The notes under the pieces were generated by a model. It had not been told where the DNA came from, ran no database searches, and saw only the letters and a program-made list of their open reading frames with translations. The position numbers and the translations under genes were made by a program. A stretch of 51,421 bases of DNA. Source: Peribacillus psychrosaccharolyticus ATCC 23296. Its GTDB lineage: Bacteria; Bacillota; Bacilli; Bacillales; DSM-1321. Numbering within the stretch: the first letter of the stretch is position 1; the number at the start of each line of letters is the position of its first letter. This document shows, piece by piece, positions 43,702 through 51,421 of this stretch. The stretch is from contig NZ_AJTN02000235.1 of the NCBI RefSeq assembly GCF_000305495.1, forward strand, positions 1-51,421, given 5' to 3'.

Positions 43702-44928
43702 ATGAAAACACTTGAACGGAACATAACGATTCAGCTAGTGAAGCAAGGAAATATTCTTTCTCCAAAGGGATTTAAAGCAGCAGGTCTTCACGCAGGTCTC
43801 CGCTATTCGAAAAAAGATCTTGGTATGATTTTGTCGGATACGCCGGCATCCTGTGCAGCTGTTTATACGCAAAGCGTCGTTCAAGCAGCACCGTTGAATG
43901 TGACAAAGGAAAGCATTCATACAGAAGGGAAAATTCAAGGAGTTATCGTTAATAGCGCTTGTGCCAATGCATGTACAGGTGAACAAGGTTTAAAGGATGC
44001 TTACGAAATGAGAAATTGTGCAGCCGCGAAATTTGGCTTGCCTGATCACTATATAGCGGTTGCATCGACGGGTGTAATTGGAGAATTTATGAAAATGGAT
44101 AAAATTAAACAAGGCATCGAATTGCTTGAGCCTACGGCCGACGGTGCAGATGATTTTGAGCATGCAATCTTAACAACAGATACGGTAACGAAGCACTATG
44201 CCTGCCAAACAGAGGTGGACGGAAAACTTATTACAATGGGCGGAGCAGCTAAAGGATCAGGAATGATTCATCCCAATATGGCTACGATGCTTGGCTTCAT
44301 TACGACTGATGCTAATATCGCATCGGCTGACTTGCAAAAGGCATTGTCGGAAATAACTGATGAAACATTTAATCAAATTACGGTTGATGGGGATACCTCA
44401 ACCAATGATATGGTCTTAGTCTTGGCAAACGGGCAGGCTGGTAATAGTCAGCTGACTGAGACTCATCCGGATTGGCCGCAGTTTGTAGCATTATTAAAAC
44501 AAACGTCAGAAAATTTAGCTAAAGAAATTGCTAAGGATGGAGAAGGAGCCACTAAGCTTGTTGAAGTGAATGTAACGGGAACACAGACGAAACAGGAAGC
44601 ACAAGTGCTTGCAAAAACAATCGTTGGCTCAAACTTAGTGAAAACGGCTGTTTACGGATCGGATGCAAACTGGGGAAGAATTATCGCGTCAATGGGACGC
44701 AGCGGGGTAACATTTAATCCAGGAGATACGACCATTGCCTTTGGTGAGATTACGGTTTTACAAAATGGAGTACCGGCTCCCTTCTCAGAAGCTGAGGCGA
44801 AATCTTATCTAGAAGAGCCAACGATAATTATCAATGTGCATTTAAAAGAAGGGACTGCAGCAGGTACGGCATGGGGCTGCGATTTGACGTACGATTATGT
44901 GAAAATTAATGCAAGCTATCGGTCATAA
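43702..44928 (+). CDS. argJ: Bifunctional ornithine acetyltransferase / N-acetylglutamate synthase
   Basis: ArgJ recycles the acetyl group from N-acetylornithine to glutamate. The 408-residue precursor cleaves itself between Ala194 and Thr195 in HPNMATMLGF; Thr195 becomes the nucleophile. KGSGMIHPNMAT, DTSTNDMV near residue 230 and the C-terminal NASYRS are the usual marks. AGGAGG precedes the ATG. Whether it is mono- or bifunctional cannot be read with certainty; no separate argA was seen and argE is absent here, in line with the recycling route. Confidence 0.95.
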   Translation: MKTLERNITIQLVKQGNILSPKGFKAAGLHAGLRYSKKDLGMILSDTPASCAAVYTQSVVQAAPLNVTKESIHTEGKIQGVIVNSACANACTGEQGLKDAYEMRNCAAAKFGLPDHYIAVASTGVIGEFMKMDKIKQGIELLEPTADGADDFEHAILTTDTVTKHYACQTEVDGKLITMGGAAKGSGMIHPNMATMLGFITTDANIASADLQKALSEITDETFNQITVDGDTSTNDMVLVLANGQAGNSQLTETHPDWPQFVALLKQTSENLAKEIAKDGEGATKLVEVNVTGTQTKQEAQVLAKTIVGSNLVKTAVYGSDANWGRIIASMGRSGVTFNPGDTTIAFGEITVLQNGVPAPFSEAEAKSYLEEPTIIINVHLKEGTAAGTAWGCDLTYDYVKINASYRS

Positions 44929-44940
44929 GGAGTGAAACGG

Positions 44941-45717
44941 ATGAAGGTATTGGTCATAAAATGCGGCGGCAGTATTATTGATGAATTAGCTGATTCATTC
45001 TTCGAGAGCATTCGTGATTTGCAGGATAATCAATTTAAAATCCTCTTTGTCCATGGCGGCGGGCCTGATATAAATGCCATGCTAAAGCAAAATGGTATTG
45101 AATCGGTATTCAAAAGTGGATTACGTAAAACAACGGATGAAGTATTAGAAGTGGTGGAGCTTATGCTTGCAGGAAAATCAAACCGCAGTCTAGTCCATAA
45201 GCTGCAGCAGAATAAGATCAATGCCATTGGTCTTAATGGTTCGGATGCTAAGCTTCTGACAGGCGAGTTCGTTAATGAGCTTGTTCTAGGATCTGTTGGT
45301 GAGGTGGTTAAGGTCAATACAGAACTGCTGCTGCAATTTTTAGAGGCGGATATCTGTCCGGTTTTGACTCCTATGGCGATTTCAACATGCGGCAGGAAGC
45401 TGAATGTAAATGCTGATATGGCTGCTGGAGCAGTTGCTGAAGCACTACATGCAGATATGTGCTTATTTGTCACAGATGTTTCAGGTGTTATGAAAGACAA
45501 TAAATTACTGGCAGAGTTAACGGCTGAAGATACACAAGCATTAATTAAAGAGGGATCGATCTACGGGGGAATGATTCCAAAAGTTACAACGGCCCTATCC
45601 GTCTTAAATACAGGAAATAATGATGTGATGATTGTCAGCGGTAAAGAGTGCTTTTTCCAGGATCACCAGTTTATCGGCACCAAATTTTATAAAGAAGAAG
45701 GAAGGGTTTTACTATGA
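44941..45717 (+). CDS. argB: Acetylglutamate kinase
   Basis: Phosphorylates N-acetylglutamate with ATP. The 258-residue protein starts MKVLVIKCGGSIIDELAD; ATG 44941 was chosen because AAGGAG lies 7 bases upstream and a GTG frame three codons earlier overlaps that site. Substrate- and ATP-binding segments FVHGGGPDIN near 35-44, GLNGSDAKLL near 97 and NVNADMAAGAVAEAL near 158 are present. The length equals B. subtilis ArgB. The last 4 bases overlap the argD start. As a short ArgB without an N-terminal helix, it is not expected to be inhibited by arginine. Confidence 0.95.
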   Translation: MKVLVIKCGGSIIDELADSFFESIRDLQDNQFKILFVHGGGPDINAMLKQNGIESVFKSGLRKTTDEVLEVVELMLAGKSNRSLVHKLQQNKINAIGLNGSDAKLLTGEFVNELVLGSVGEVVKVNTELLLQFLEADICPVLTPMAISTCGRKLNVNADMAAGAVAEALHADMCLFVTDVSGVMKDNKLLAELTAEDTQALIKEGSIYGGMIPKVTTALSVLNTGNNDVMIVSGKECFFQDHQFIGTKFYKEEGRVLL

Positions 45718-46871
45718 CTGCACTATTCCCAACGTATGCAAGGTGGAACATTGAACCGGATACCGCGAAAGGCAGCTGGCTGACCAGTAAGGAAGGGAAG
45801 AATTATCTCGATTATACGTCTGGTATTGGCGTGTTAAATTTAGGTCATGGAAATGAAACAGTAAAAGCTTCTGTAGAAAGACAGCTTGAACGTTTTTGGC
45901 ATACCTCTAACTTATTTGAAAACTCGGAGCAAGAACAGGCAGCTTTGTTACTAGCCAAAGCATCTGGTCTTAGTCGGACTTTTTTTGCGAATAGTGGGGC
46001 CGAAGCGAATGAAGCGGCGATAAAGCTTGCACGAAAAGCGACAGGAAAAAGTAAAATTGTCACTTGTACTCAATCTTTCCATGGCCGTACGTTCGCAACA
46101 ATGGCCGCTACGGGGCAGGAGAAGATACGAGTCGGATATGGAACGATGCTGGATGGATTTACTCATGTGCCGTATAACAACGCAGCTGAACTTGAGAATG
46201 CAGTTGATGATCAGACAGCCGCGATTATGCTTGAAGTAGTGCAAGGCGAAGGTGGTATTCATTTGTTGGATGCATCCTATGCAGAAGCAATTATGAAATT
46301 GAAAGAAAAACATGACATCCTCCTTATTATTGATGAAATTCAAACAGGGATCGGCAGAACGGGTAAACCATTTGCATTTCAGCATTTTGCCATTCAGCCC
46401 GACATTATAACACTTGCAAAAGGACTTGGAAATGGCTTGCCAATAGGCGCAATGCTTGGCAGAGAAGATTTGGCTGAATTCTTTGGGCCGGGAAGCCACG
46501 GATCTACATTTGGCGGAAATCCAATTAGCATATCCGCTGCAATAGCCGTACTTTCTGAAGTGATGAATCCATTGTTTCTACAGGAAACAGCAGAAAAAGG
46601 AATCTATTTTATGCAGCAACTCAAATGGCATTTAGAAAATTCAGAATTTATCGTCGAAATACGTGGACTTGGATTAATGATTGGGATAGAATTGAAAGAT
46701 GAAGCAGCACCAATTGTGCAAAAGCTGCAAGACTCGGGGCTTCTCCTCCTAACTGCTGGACCCAATGTTATTCGCATTCTCCCGCCGTTGACAACAGATA
46801 AAAATGAAATTGATCTTGCTGTAGAAAAGATATCGAACGTATTGAAAACTGAATCAATACCGACAGCCTAA
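45714..46871 (+). CDS. argD: Acetylornithine aminotransferase
   Basis: A PLP-dependent class III aminotransferase that converts N-acetylglutamate semialdehyde to N-acetylornithine. The 385-residue protein has the PLP Schiff-base lysine K236 in TLAKGLGNGLPIGAM, Asp207 in IIDEIQTG, and the phosphate-binding SGAEANEAA near 94-102. AAGGAAGGG precedes the ATG, which overlaps the argB stop. A small hairpin with a T run begins at its stop and may reduce read-through into carA. Confidence 0.95.
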   Translation: MTALFPTYARWNIEPDTAKGSWLTSKEGKNYLDYTSGIGVLNLGHGNETVKASVERQLERFWHTSNLFENSEQEQAALLLAKASGLSRTFFANSGAEANEAAIKLARKATGKSKIVTCTQSFHGRTFATMAATGQEKIRVGYGTMLDGFTHVPYNNAAELENAVDDQTAAIMLEVVQGEGGIHLLDASYAEAIMKLKEKHDILLIIDEIQTGIGRTGKPFAFQHFAIQPDIITLAKGLGNGLPIGAMLGREDLAEFFGPGSHGSTFGGNPISISAAIAVLSEVMNPLFLQETAEKGIYFMQQLKWHLENSEFIVEIRGLGLMIGIELKDEAAPIVQKLQDSGLLLLTAGPNVIRILPPLTTDKNEIDLAVEKISNVLKTESIPTA

Positions 46872-46885
46872 GGGCTGATTTTTTT
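46864..46885 (+). terminator. Small hairpin with T run between argD and carA
   Basis: CAGCC / GGCTG, 5-bp perfect stem with 4-base loop, overlapping the argD stop, then A and seven Ts. It is short, so a partial terminator or attenuator. Confidence 0.4.
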
Positions 46886-46893
46886 ACACATCA

Positions 46894-46911
46894 TATGTAT
46901 AAAAATACTGA
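46894..46911 (+). promoter_or_regulatory. Possible ARG box upstream of carA
   Basis: TATGTATAAAAATACTGA resembles the AhrC box CATGAATAAAAATTCAAG around the central ATAAAAAT. It lies 39 bases before the carA start. Confidence 0.4.
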
Positions 46912-46949
46912 ATGATATATAAATATACGAACTAGATGAGGTGGATTTC

Positions 46950-48035
46950 ATGGACAGTTATTTGCATTTATCAAATGGAAAGTCATTTAAAGGAACCATT
47001 TTGAACGAAACTTTAGATAAAACAGTGACAGGTGAACTGGTCTTTTTTACTGGTATGACAGGTTATCAAGAGGTTTTGTCGGATCCTTCTTATAAAGATC
47101 AAATTGTGGTATTTACCTATCCCCTTGTTGGAAATTACGGTATTAATGACCATGACTTCGAAAGTAAAAAGCCTCATATAGCAGGAGTAATCGTGTATGA
47201 AGGAGACATGGGGCATTCACATTATCAAGCGCGTTATTCTCTGCAGGAATATCTAACAAAATGGGGAATTCCACTCTTAAGTCAAGTAGATACGAGAGCG
47301 GTTGTTAAAAACATTCGCAAAGAGGGATCGATGGCTGCTGCCATTTCTGCTGCAGAAGGTATCCAATTAGAGACTGATAACAGTAAGGAAATGGTTCAGT
47401 CGGTAGCAGAGGTTTCTTCTAAAGATATCTCCGTCTTTGGAGCAGGAAAAAAACATGTTGTATTAATGGATTTTGGTTATAAAAAATCAATCCTTAGCTC
47501 ACTTACTGACTTTGGCTGTAAAGTAACGGTCGTGCCGTTTGATACAAGCTATGAAACAGTCAAACAATTAAACCCTGACGGAATTTTACTTTCAAATGGA
47601 CCTGGGAACCCAAAACAGCTTCAATACTTATTACCAAATATCAAAAAAATCATTTCCAGTTATCCTACGCTTGGGATTTGCCTTGGACACCAGTTAACGG
47701 CGCTTGCCTTTGGCGGAGATACAAAGAAAATGCTTTTTGGACATCGCGGTGCCAATCAACCAGTCGTTGATCTAGAAACAAAACGCGTATATATGAGTTC
47801 ACAAAATCATAGTTTTGAAGTGGATGAATCAAGTCTGGAGAATACACACCTATCTGTGCGGTTCCGTAATGTTAACGATGATACGGTTGAAGGGTTATCC
47901 CATAAGAAGCTGCCCATTTTGACGACACAGTACCATCCTGAAGCGAATCCGGGTCCGGTTGAAAGTATTATTCTTTTTGAGAATTTTTTACAAATGATAA
48001 ATGAATACAGCGGGAGAGAACAAGCATATGCCTAA
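46950..48035 (+). CDS. carA: Carbamoyl-phosphate synthase small subunit, arginine operon
   Basis: The glutaminase subunit that supplies ammonia to CarB. The 361-residue protein starts at ATG 46950 (MDSYLHLSNGKSFKG); GATGAGGTGG is the ribosome site and a GTG three codons earlier overlaps it. The class I glutamine amidotransferase triad is Cys244 (LGICLGHQ), His329 and Glu331 (QYHPEANPGP). It carries 8 bases of overlap with carB. Position in the arginine operon shows it is the arginine-specific enzyme; the pyrimidine one is expected elsewhere. Confidence 0.95.
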   Translation: MDSYLHLSNGKSFKGTILNETLDKTVTGELVFFTGMTGYQEVLSDPSYKDQIVVFTYPLVGNYGINDHDFESKKPHIAGVIVYEGDMGHSHYQARYSLQEYLTKWGIPLLSQVDTRAVVKNIRKEGSMAAAISAAEGIQLETDNSKEMVQSVAEVSSKDISVFGAGKKHVVLMDFGYKKSILSSLTDFGCKVTVVPFDTSYETVKQLNPDGILLSNGPGNPKQLQYLLPNIKKIISSYPTLGICLGHQLTALAFGGDTKKMLFGHRGANQPVVDLETKRVYMSSQNHSFEVDESSLENTHLSVRFRNVNDDTVEGLSHKKLPILTTQYHPEANPGPVESIILFENFLQMINEYSGREQAYA

Positions 48036-51000
48036 AAATCATTCTATACAAACCATCTTAGTCATCGGTTCCGGTCCAATCGTAATTGGGCAGGCAGCAG
48101 AATTTGATTATGCAGGAACTCAAGCCTGTCTAGCTTTGAAAGAAGAAGGCTATAAAGTCGTCCTTGTAAACAATAACCCAGCAACGATCATGACAGATCA
48201 TATGAATGCTGACGTGGTTTATTTAGAACCACTTACAGTGGATATGCTGGAGAAAATCATTCAAAAGGAAAAACCGGATGGCTTACTAGCTACCCTGGGT
48301 GGACAAACGGGATTGAACCTTGCCTATCAGCTGGACGAAGCAGGGATTTTAGAAAAGTATAATGTAACCTTACTCGGTACACCGATTGATTCAATTAAAA
48401 AGGGAGAAGACCGCGAACTGTTCCGGGAGCTAATGCTCGAAATTAATGAACCAGTTCCAGACAGCGTGATTGTTCATACGCTTGAAGAGGCCATTGCTTT
48501 TTCTGAGGAAATTGGGTTTCCAATCATCGTCCGTCCGGCATACACGTTAGGCGGTACCGGTGGAGGGATTTCTGATAATCTCGAAGACTTTAAGGAACTG
48601 GTCCGCGGCGGTCTGCAAGAAAGCCCAATCACACAGTGTCTCATTGAAAAAAGCATTGCTGGCTTTAAGGAAGTCGAATATGAAGTTATGCGTGACAGTA
48701 ATAATACGTGTATTACCATCTGCAATATGGAAAACATCGATCCAGTTGGGATTCATACAGGAGATTCAATCGTTGTGGCACCATCGCAAACCTTATCTGA
48801 CGATGAATATCATATGCTTAGAACGGCTTCCATTAAAATTATCTCGGCACTAGGCATCATTGGAGGGTGTAATATTCAATTTGCACTTGATCCAACCAGC
48901 AAACAATATTATCTAATTGAAGTCAACCCGCGGGTGAGTCGTTCATCAGCATTGGCATCGAAAGCAACTGGGTATCCAATTGCGAGAATTGCTGCGAAGC
49001 TAGCAGTCGGATACCATTTATCAGAAATTATTAATCCTGTGACCAAAAGCACATATGCAAGTTTTGAGCCTGCATTAGATTATGTAGCGGTGAAGTTTCC
49101 ACGCTGGCCATTTGATAAATTTACGACAGCTGATCGTAAGCTTGGAACACAAATGAAAGCGACTGGAGAAGTGATGGCTTTACATCGAAGCTTTGAAGGT
49201 GCTGTGCAAAAGGCAGTTGATTCCCTCGAATTAAAGACACTGGGTCTTAACCTGTTATCCCTTAACGAAAAAAGTGTCGAGGAGCTTTGGGAGATGCTCT
49301 TTGCGAAAACAGATGAACGGATATTTGTCATTTTTGAAATGCTCCGCAAAGGGGTTACCGAAAAGGAAATTCATGAAGCAACGAAAATTGACTACTTCTT
49401 CCTTCATTCCTTTAGCTTACTAATTGGTATCGAAAAAGAAATCGCGATGCAGCATTTAGAAGATATGAGTATAGCAGCGATGCAGCGTATTAAAGAAAAA
49501 GGATTTTCAGATCGGTATCTGGCTTCGGTCTGGAAAACGGACGAATCGACTGTTAGACACTATCGTCAAGAACTCGGTGTTAAAGCTGTATATAAGACGG
49601 TTGACACATGTGCCGCAGAGTTTGAATCACATACCAATTATTTTTATTCCACTTACTTTGGAGAGAATGAACAACAAAAAACAACCAAGCCTAAGGTGCT
49701 GATGATTGGCAGTGGTCCAATCCGTATTGGACAGGGAATCGAGTTTGATTATTGTTCAGTACATGGCGTGTATGCCCTGCAGGGTGAGCAGGTTGAAACG
49801 GTAATGATCAATAGTAATCCAGAAACTGTGAGCACGGATTTTGCGACCGCTGATCGTTTATACTTTGAACCACTTACGCTTGAATATGTGTTAAATGTAA
49901 TTGAAGCCGAGGATATTACCGATGTGATTGTCCAATTTGGCGGTCAAACGGCTATCAATTTGGCAAAGGGTCTTGAAGAATATGGCGTAAACCTGCTCGG
50001 TACATCCTTTGATAGTTTAGATCAATTGGAAGACCGTGATCGTTTCTATCAACTTCTTCAAAAACTTGAGATACCTCATGTCCCAGGTGCTATTGCGGCT
50101 GATCAAAAACAACTTGTTCAACAGGCAGAAGACATTGGTTTTCCAGTATTAATCAGGCCCTCATATGTAATAGGCGGACAGGGTATGGAAATAATCCCAG
50201 ACAAATCAGCTTTGCAGCATCGAATTAATAAAGGAACAGCCATTCTTTATCCCGTTTTAATTGACTCATATATCCCAGCAAAAGAAGTCGAAATTGACTT
50301 AATTGCTGATGGAAGGGACATTTATATTCCGTTAATTGCCGAGCATGTTGAAAAAGCAGGCGTTCACTCTGGAGATAGTATGGCCTTATTCCCACAAGTC
50401 TCTCTTACAGATGAAATAAAAGGTTTAATTGAATCCTATGCTAAGAAGCTTGTCGTGGAACTGGATTATAAAGGACTTATGAATATTCAATTTGTTATTG
50501 ATGGGGAACAGGTTTATGTGCTGGAAGTTAATCCTCGTGCAAGCAGGACGATTCCAATCATTTGTAAAATAACCGGTGTCCCTATGGTTCAAGCAGCAAC
50601 AAAAATATTGCTTGGGAAATATAATTTGTCGAATTTATTCGAAAAAACAGGACTAAATGAAAATCTTAGCTTTGCTGCTGTAAAATATCCTGTCTTTTCA
50701 ACGTTTGCTTTAAGCGGACTCGATTCTAAAGTTGGACCGGAAATGAAATCAACGGGAGAAGGGATCGCCATTGCTGATACGGTAGAGGAGGCCCTTGCGA
50801 AGGTGTACCATCCAAATCGTGCAGGGGATAAAACTGCTATTTATCATAGTTCATCGGTTCACCTAAATGCCGTTTCCAAACAAATGGGACTTGAAGCAGG
50901 CATGACTTTCCAAAGCGGAGACTTTGAAGAATACCTGAAACAAGGGAATGGAGCAGCTGTTCTTGCTTATGGAACAACGAAAGAAGATCAATATCTACGG

Positions 51001-51147
51001 GTAATGGCAGCAAAATATCGGATTCTTGCCTTTACAGAGGAGTCGACCTTTACTGCTTATTTACAGTCGTTAACACATGATGAGATTAAAGCAGCATCCC
51101 TTCAGGAATGGCTTGAAAAAATCCCACAAGGAGTGACACCTTTATGA
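48028..51147 (+). CDS. carB: Carbamoyl-phosphate synthase large subunit, arginine operon
   Basis: Makes carbamoyl phosphate from bicarbonate, ammonia and two ATP. From ATG 48028 ([21 protein letters not shown], with GGGAGAG upstream) the protein has 1039 residues, close to B. subtilis CarB. It contains two homologous halves, each opening with a GSGP(I)xIGQ motif and followed by an ATP-grasp domain ([20 protein letters not shown] in the first, [20 protein letters not shown] in the second), and a C-terminal MGS-like regulatory domain shortened as in arginine-type enzymes. It overlaps carA by 8 bases and argF by 4. Confidence 0.95.
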   Translation: MPKNHSIQTILVIGSGPIVIGQAAEFDYAGTQACLALKEEGYKVVLVNNNPATIMTDHMNADVVYLEPLTVDMLEKIIQKEKPDGLLATLGGQTGLNLAYQLDEAGILEKYNVTLLGTPIDSIKKGEDRELFRELMLEINEPVPDSVIVHTLEEAIAFSEEIGFPIIVRPAYTLGGTGGGISDNLEDFKELVRGGLQESPITQCLIEKSIAGFKEVEYEVMRDSNNTCITICNMENIDPVGIHTGDSIVVAPSQTLSDDEYHMLRTASIKIISALGIIGGCNIQFALDPTSKQYYLIEVNPRVSRSSALASKATGYPIARIAAKLAVGYHLSEIINPVTKSTYASFEPALDYVAVKFPRWPFDKFTTADRKLGTQMKATGEVMALHRSFEGAVQKAVDSLELKTLGLNLLSLNEKSVEELWEMLFAKTDERIFVIFEMLRKGVTEKEIHEATKIDYFFLHSFSLLIGIEKEIAMQHLEDMSIAAMQRIKEKGFSDRYLASVWKTDESTVRHYRQELGVKAVYKTVDTCAAEFESHTNYFYSTYFGENEQQKTTKPKVLMIGSGPIRIGQGIEFDYCSVHGVYALQGEQVETVMINSNPETVSTDFATADRLYFEPLTLEYVLNVIEAEDITDVIVQFGGQTAINLAKGLEEYGVNLLGTSFDSLDQLEDRDRFYQLLQKLEIPHVPGAIAADQKQLVQQAEDIGFPVLIRPSYVIGGQGMEIIPDKSALQHRINKGTAILYPVLIDSYIPAKEVEIDLIADGRDIYIPLIAEHVEKAGVHSGDSMALFPQVSLTDEIKGLIESYAKKLVVELDYKGLMNIQFVIDGEQVYVLEVNPRASRTIPIICKITGVPMVQAATKILLGKYNLSNLFEKTGLNENLSFAAVKYPVFSTFALSGLDSKVGPEMKSTGEGIAIADTVEEALAKVYHPNRAGDKTAIYHSSSVHLNAVSKQMGLEAGMTFQSGDFEEYLKQGNGAAVLAYGTTKEDQYLRVMAAKYRILAFTEESTFTAYLQSLTHDEIKAASLQEWLEKIPQGVTPL

Positions 51148-51421
51148 GCGTGAAAACACTTGATAAACAAATTATCGGACAAAAAGATTTTCTAACACTT
51201 CGTGATCTTTCAACGGATACCATTTTAGATCTGCTGGAATCGGCAGAAAAGATCAAAGAGAAATTACAAGCAGGGGTCGAATATACCCCTTTAAAAGGGA
51301 AAACGCTCGGGATGATTTTTGAAAAATCGTCTACCAGAACGAGGGTTTCCTTTGAAGTAGGAATGCTTCAATTAGGAGGGCACGCCTTATTTTAAGCAGT
51401 AATGATATCCAAATTGGCCGC
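51144..51421 (+). pseudogene. argF: Ornithine carbamoyltransferase, frameshifted and cut by the window end
   Basis: ArgF makes citrulline from ornithine and carbamoyl phosphate. The visible start [20 protein letters not shown] and the carbamoyl-phosphate motif [18 protein letters not shown] are normal. Immediately after GGHALF the frame meets TAA at 51393-51395. If one T is added to the four-T run at 51390-51393 the sequence continues [10 protein letters not shown], which is exactly the conserved continuation of ArgF, to the window edge. A single-base deletion in a homopolymer is therefore the cause. It may be a true mutation (arginine auxotrophy) or a sequencing error. It overlaps carB by 4 bases. 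Confidence 0.9.

Noticed and set aside
45951-46499. 182-codon - strand frame inside argD
   Set aside because: Shadow of the argD reading frame; sequence is Cys/Phe-rich and unlike any known protein. The same applies to the 156-codon - strand frame inside argB (45030-45500).

Overview
The window is a chromosomal segment of a low-GC, endospore-forming member of the Bacillaceae. The evidence is a complete gerPABCDEF spore-coat operon, asnO, comK, and many genes in nearly the same order as in the comK-to-argF interval of Bacillus subtilis. An SbsC-type S-layer gene and a Bacillaceae-type dispersed repeat point to an environmental Bacillus-like genus (Neobacillus, Mesobacillus or similar). The genus cannot be resolved by eye. 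No rRNA, tRNA, CRISPR array, prophage or intact transposase was seen.

Layout. (1) 1-9.9 kb: end of comK, yhjD (-), yhjE, a type I signal peptidase, and the helicase-nuclease pair addB-addA. (2) 9.9-11.9 kb (-): gerPABCDEF, including a 59-codon gerPD, with two SigK-like promoters sharing one arrangement. (3) 12-17.4 kb: acyl-CoA ligase, DUF418 membrane protein, FlaR-like P-loop kinase, yisK, yisL, yisN. (4) 17.7-19.5 kb: asnO, broken by one extra A in a homopolymer. (5) 19.6-29.7 kb: a maltodextrin/starch cluster with a divergent cytoplasmic cyclomaltodextrinase, ABC importer mdxEFG, a signal-peptide-plus-membrane-anchor alpha-amylase, a cytoplasmic alpha-glucosidase and a LacI-type regulator; cre-like and LacI-type operators sit in its control regions. 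(6) 29.7-30.2 kb: a nested repeat element with palindromic inverted ends. (7) 30.2-33.9 kb: an S-layer gene with a long leader, a duplicated promoter-like unit and a free-standing Shine-Dalgarno sequence. (8) 33.9-35.1 kb: a gene graveyard. (9) 35.1-41.2 kb: YdaD-like SDR, yitK (YajQ family), a DegV protein, yitT, two small genes, yitU, yitV, yitW. (10) 41.3-42.3 kb: moaA without other molybdenum cofactor genes. (11) 42.6 kb to the end: argC-argJ-argB-argD-carA-carB-argF, with argF carrying a one-base deletion close to the window end.

How they work together. The flanks (1-19.5 kb and 36-51 kb) are conserved core genes. The middle is a surface and starch block. The anchored amylase would cut starch outside the cell, MdxE captures maltodextrins, MdxFG import them, and the cyclomaltodextrinase and alpha-glucosidase finish hydrolysis in the cytoplasm. 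No ABC ATPase, maltose phosphorylase or phosphoglucomutase gene is present, so an ATPase such as MsmX must be encoded elsewhere. The arginine operon makes citrulline precursors and has its own carbamoyl-phosphate synthase.

Most notable observations: two homopolymer indels in otherwise intact genes (asnO, argF), which may be sequence errors; the S-layer leader with its isolated Shine-Dalgarno sequence; the palindrome-ended nested element; the paired SigK-like promoters in gerP; and the decayed coiled-coil gene beside the S-layer gene.
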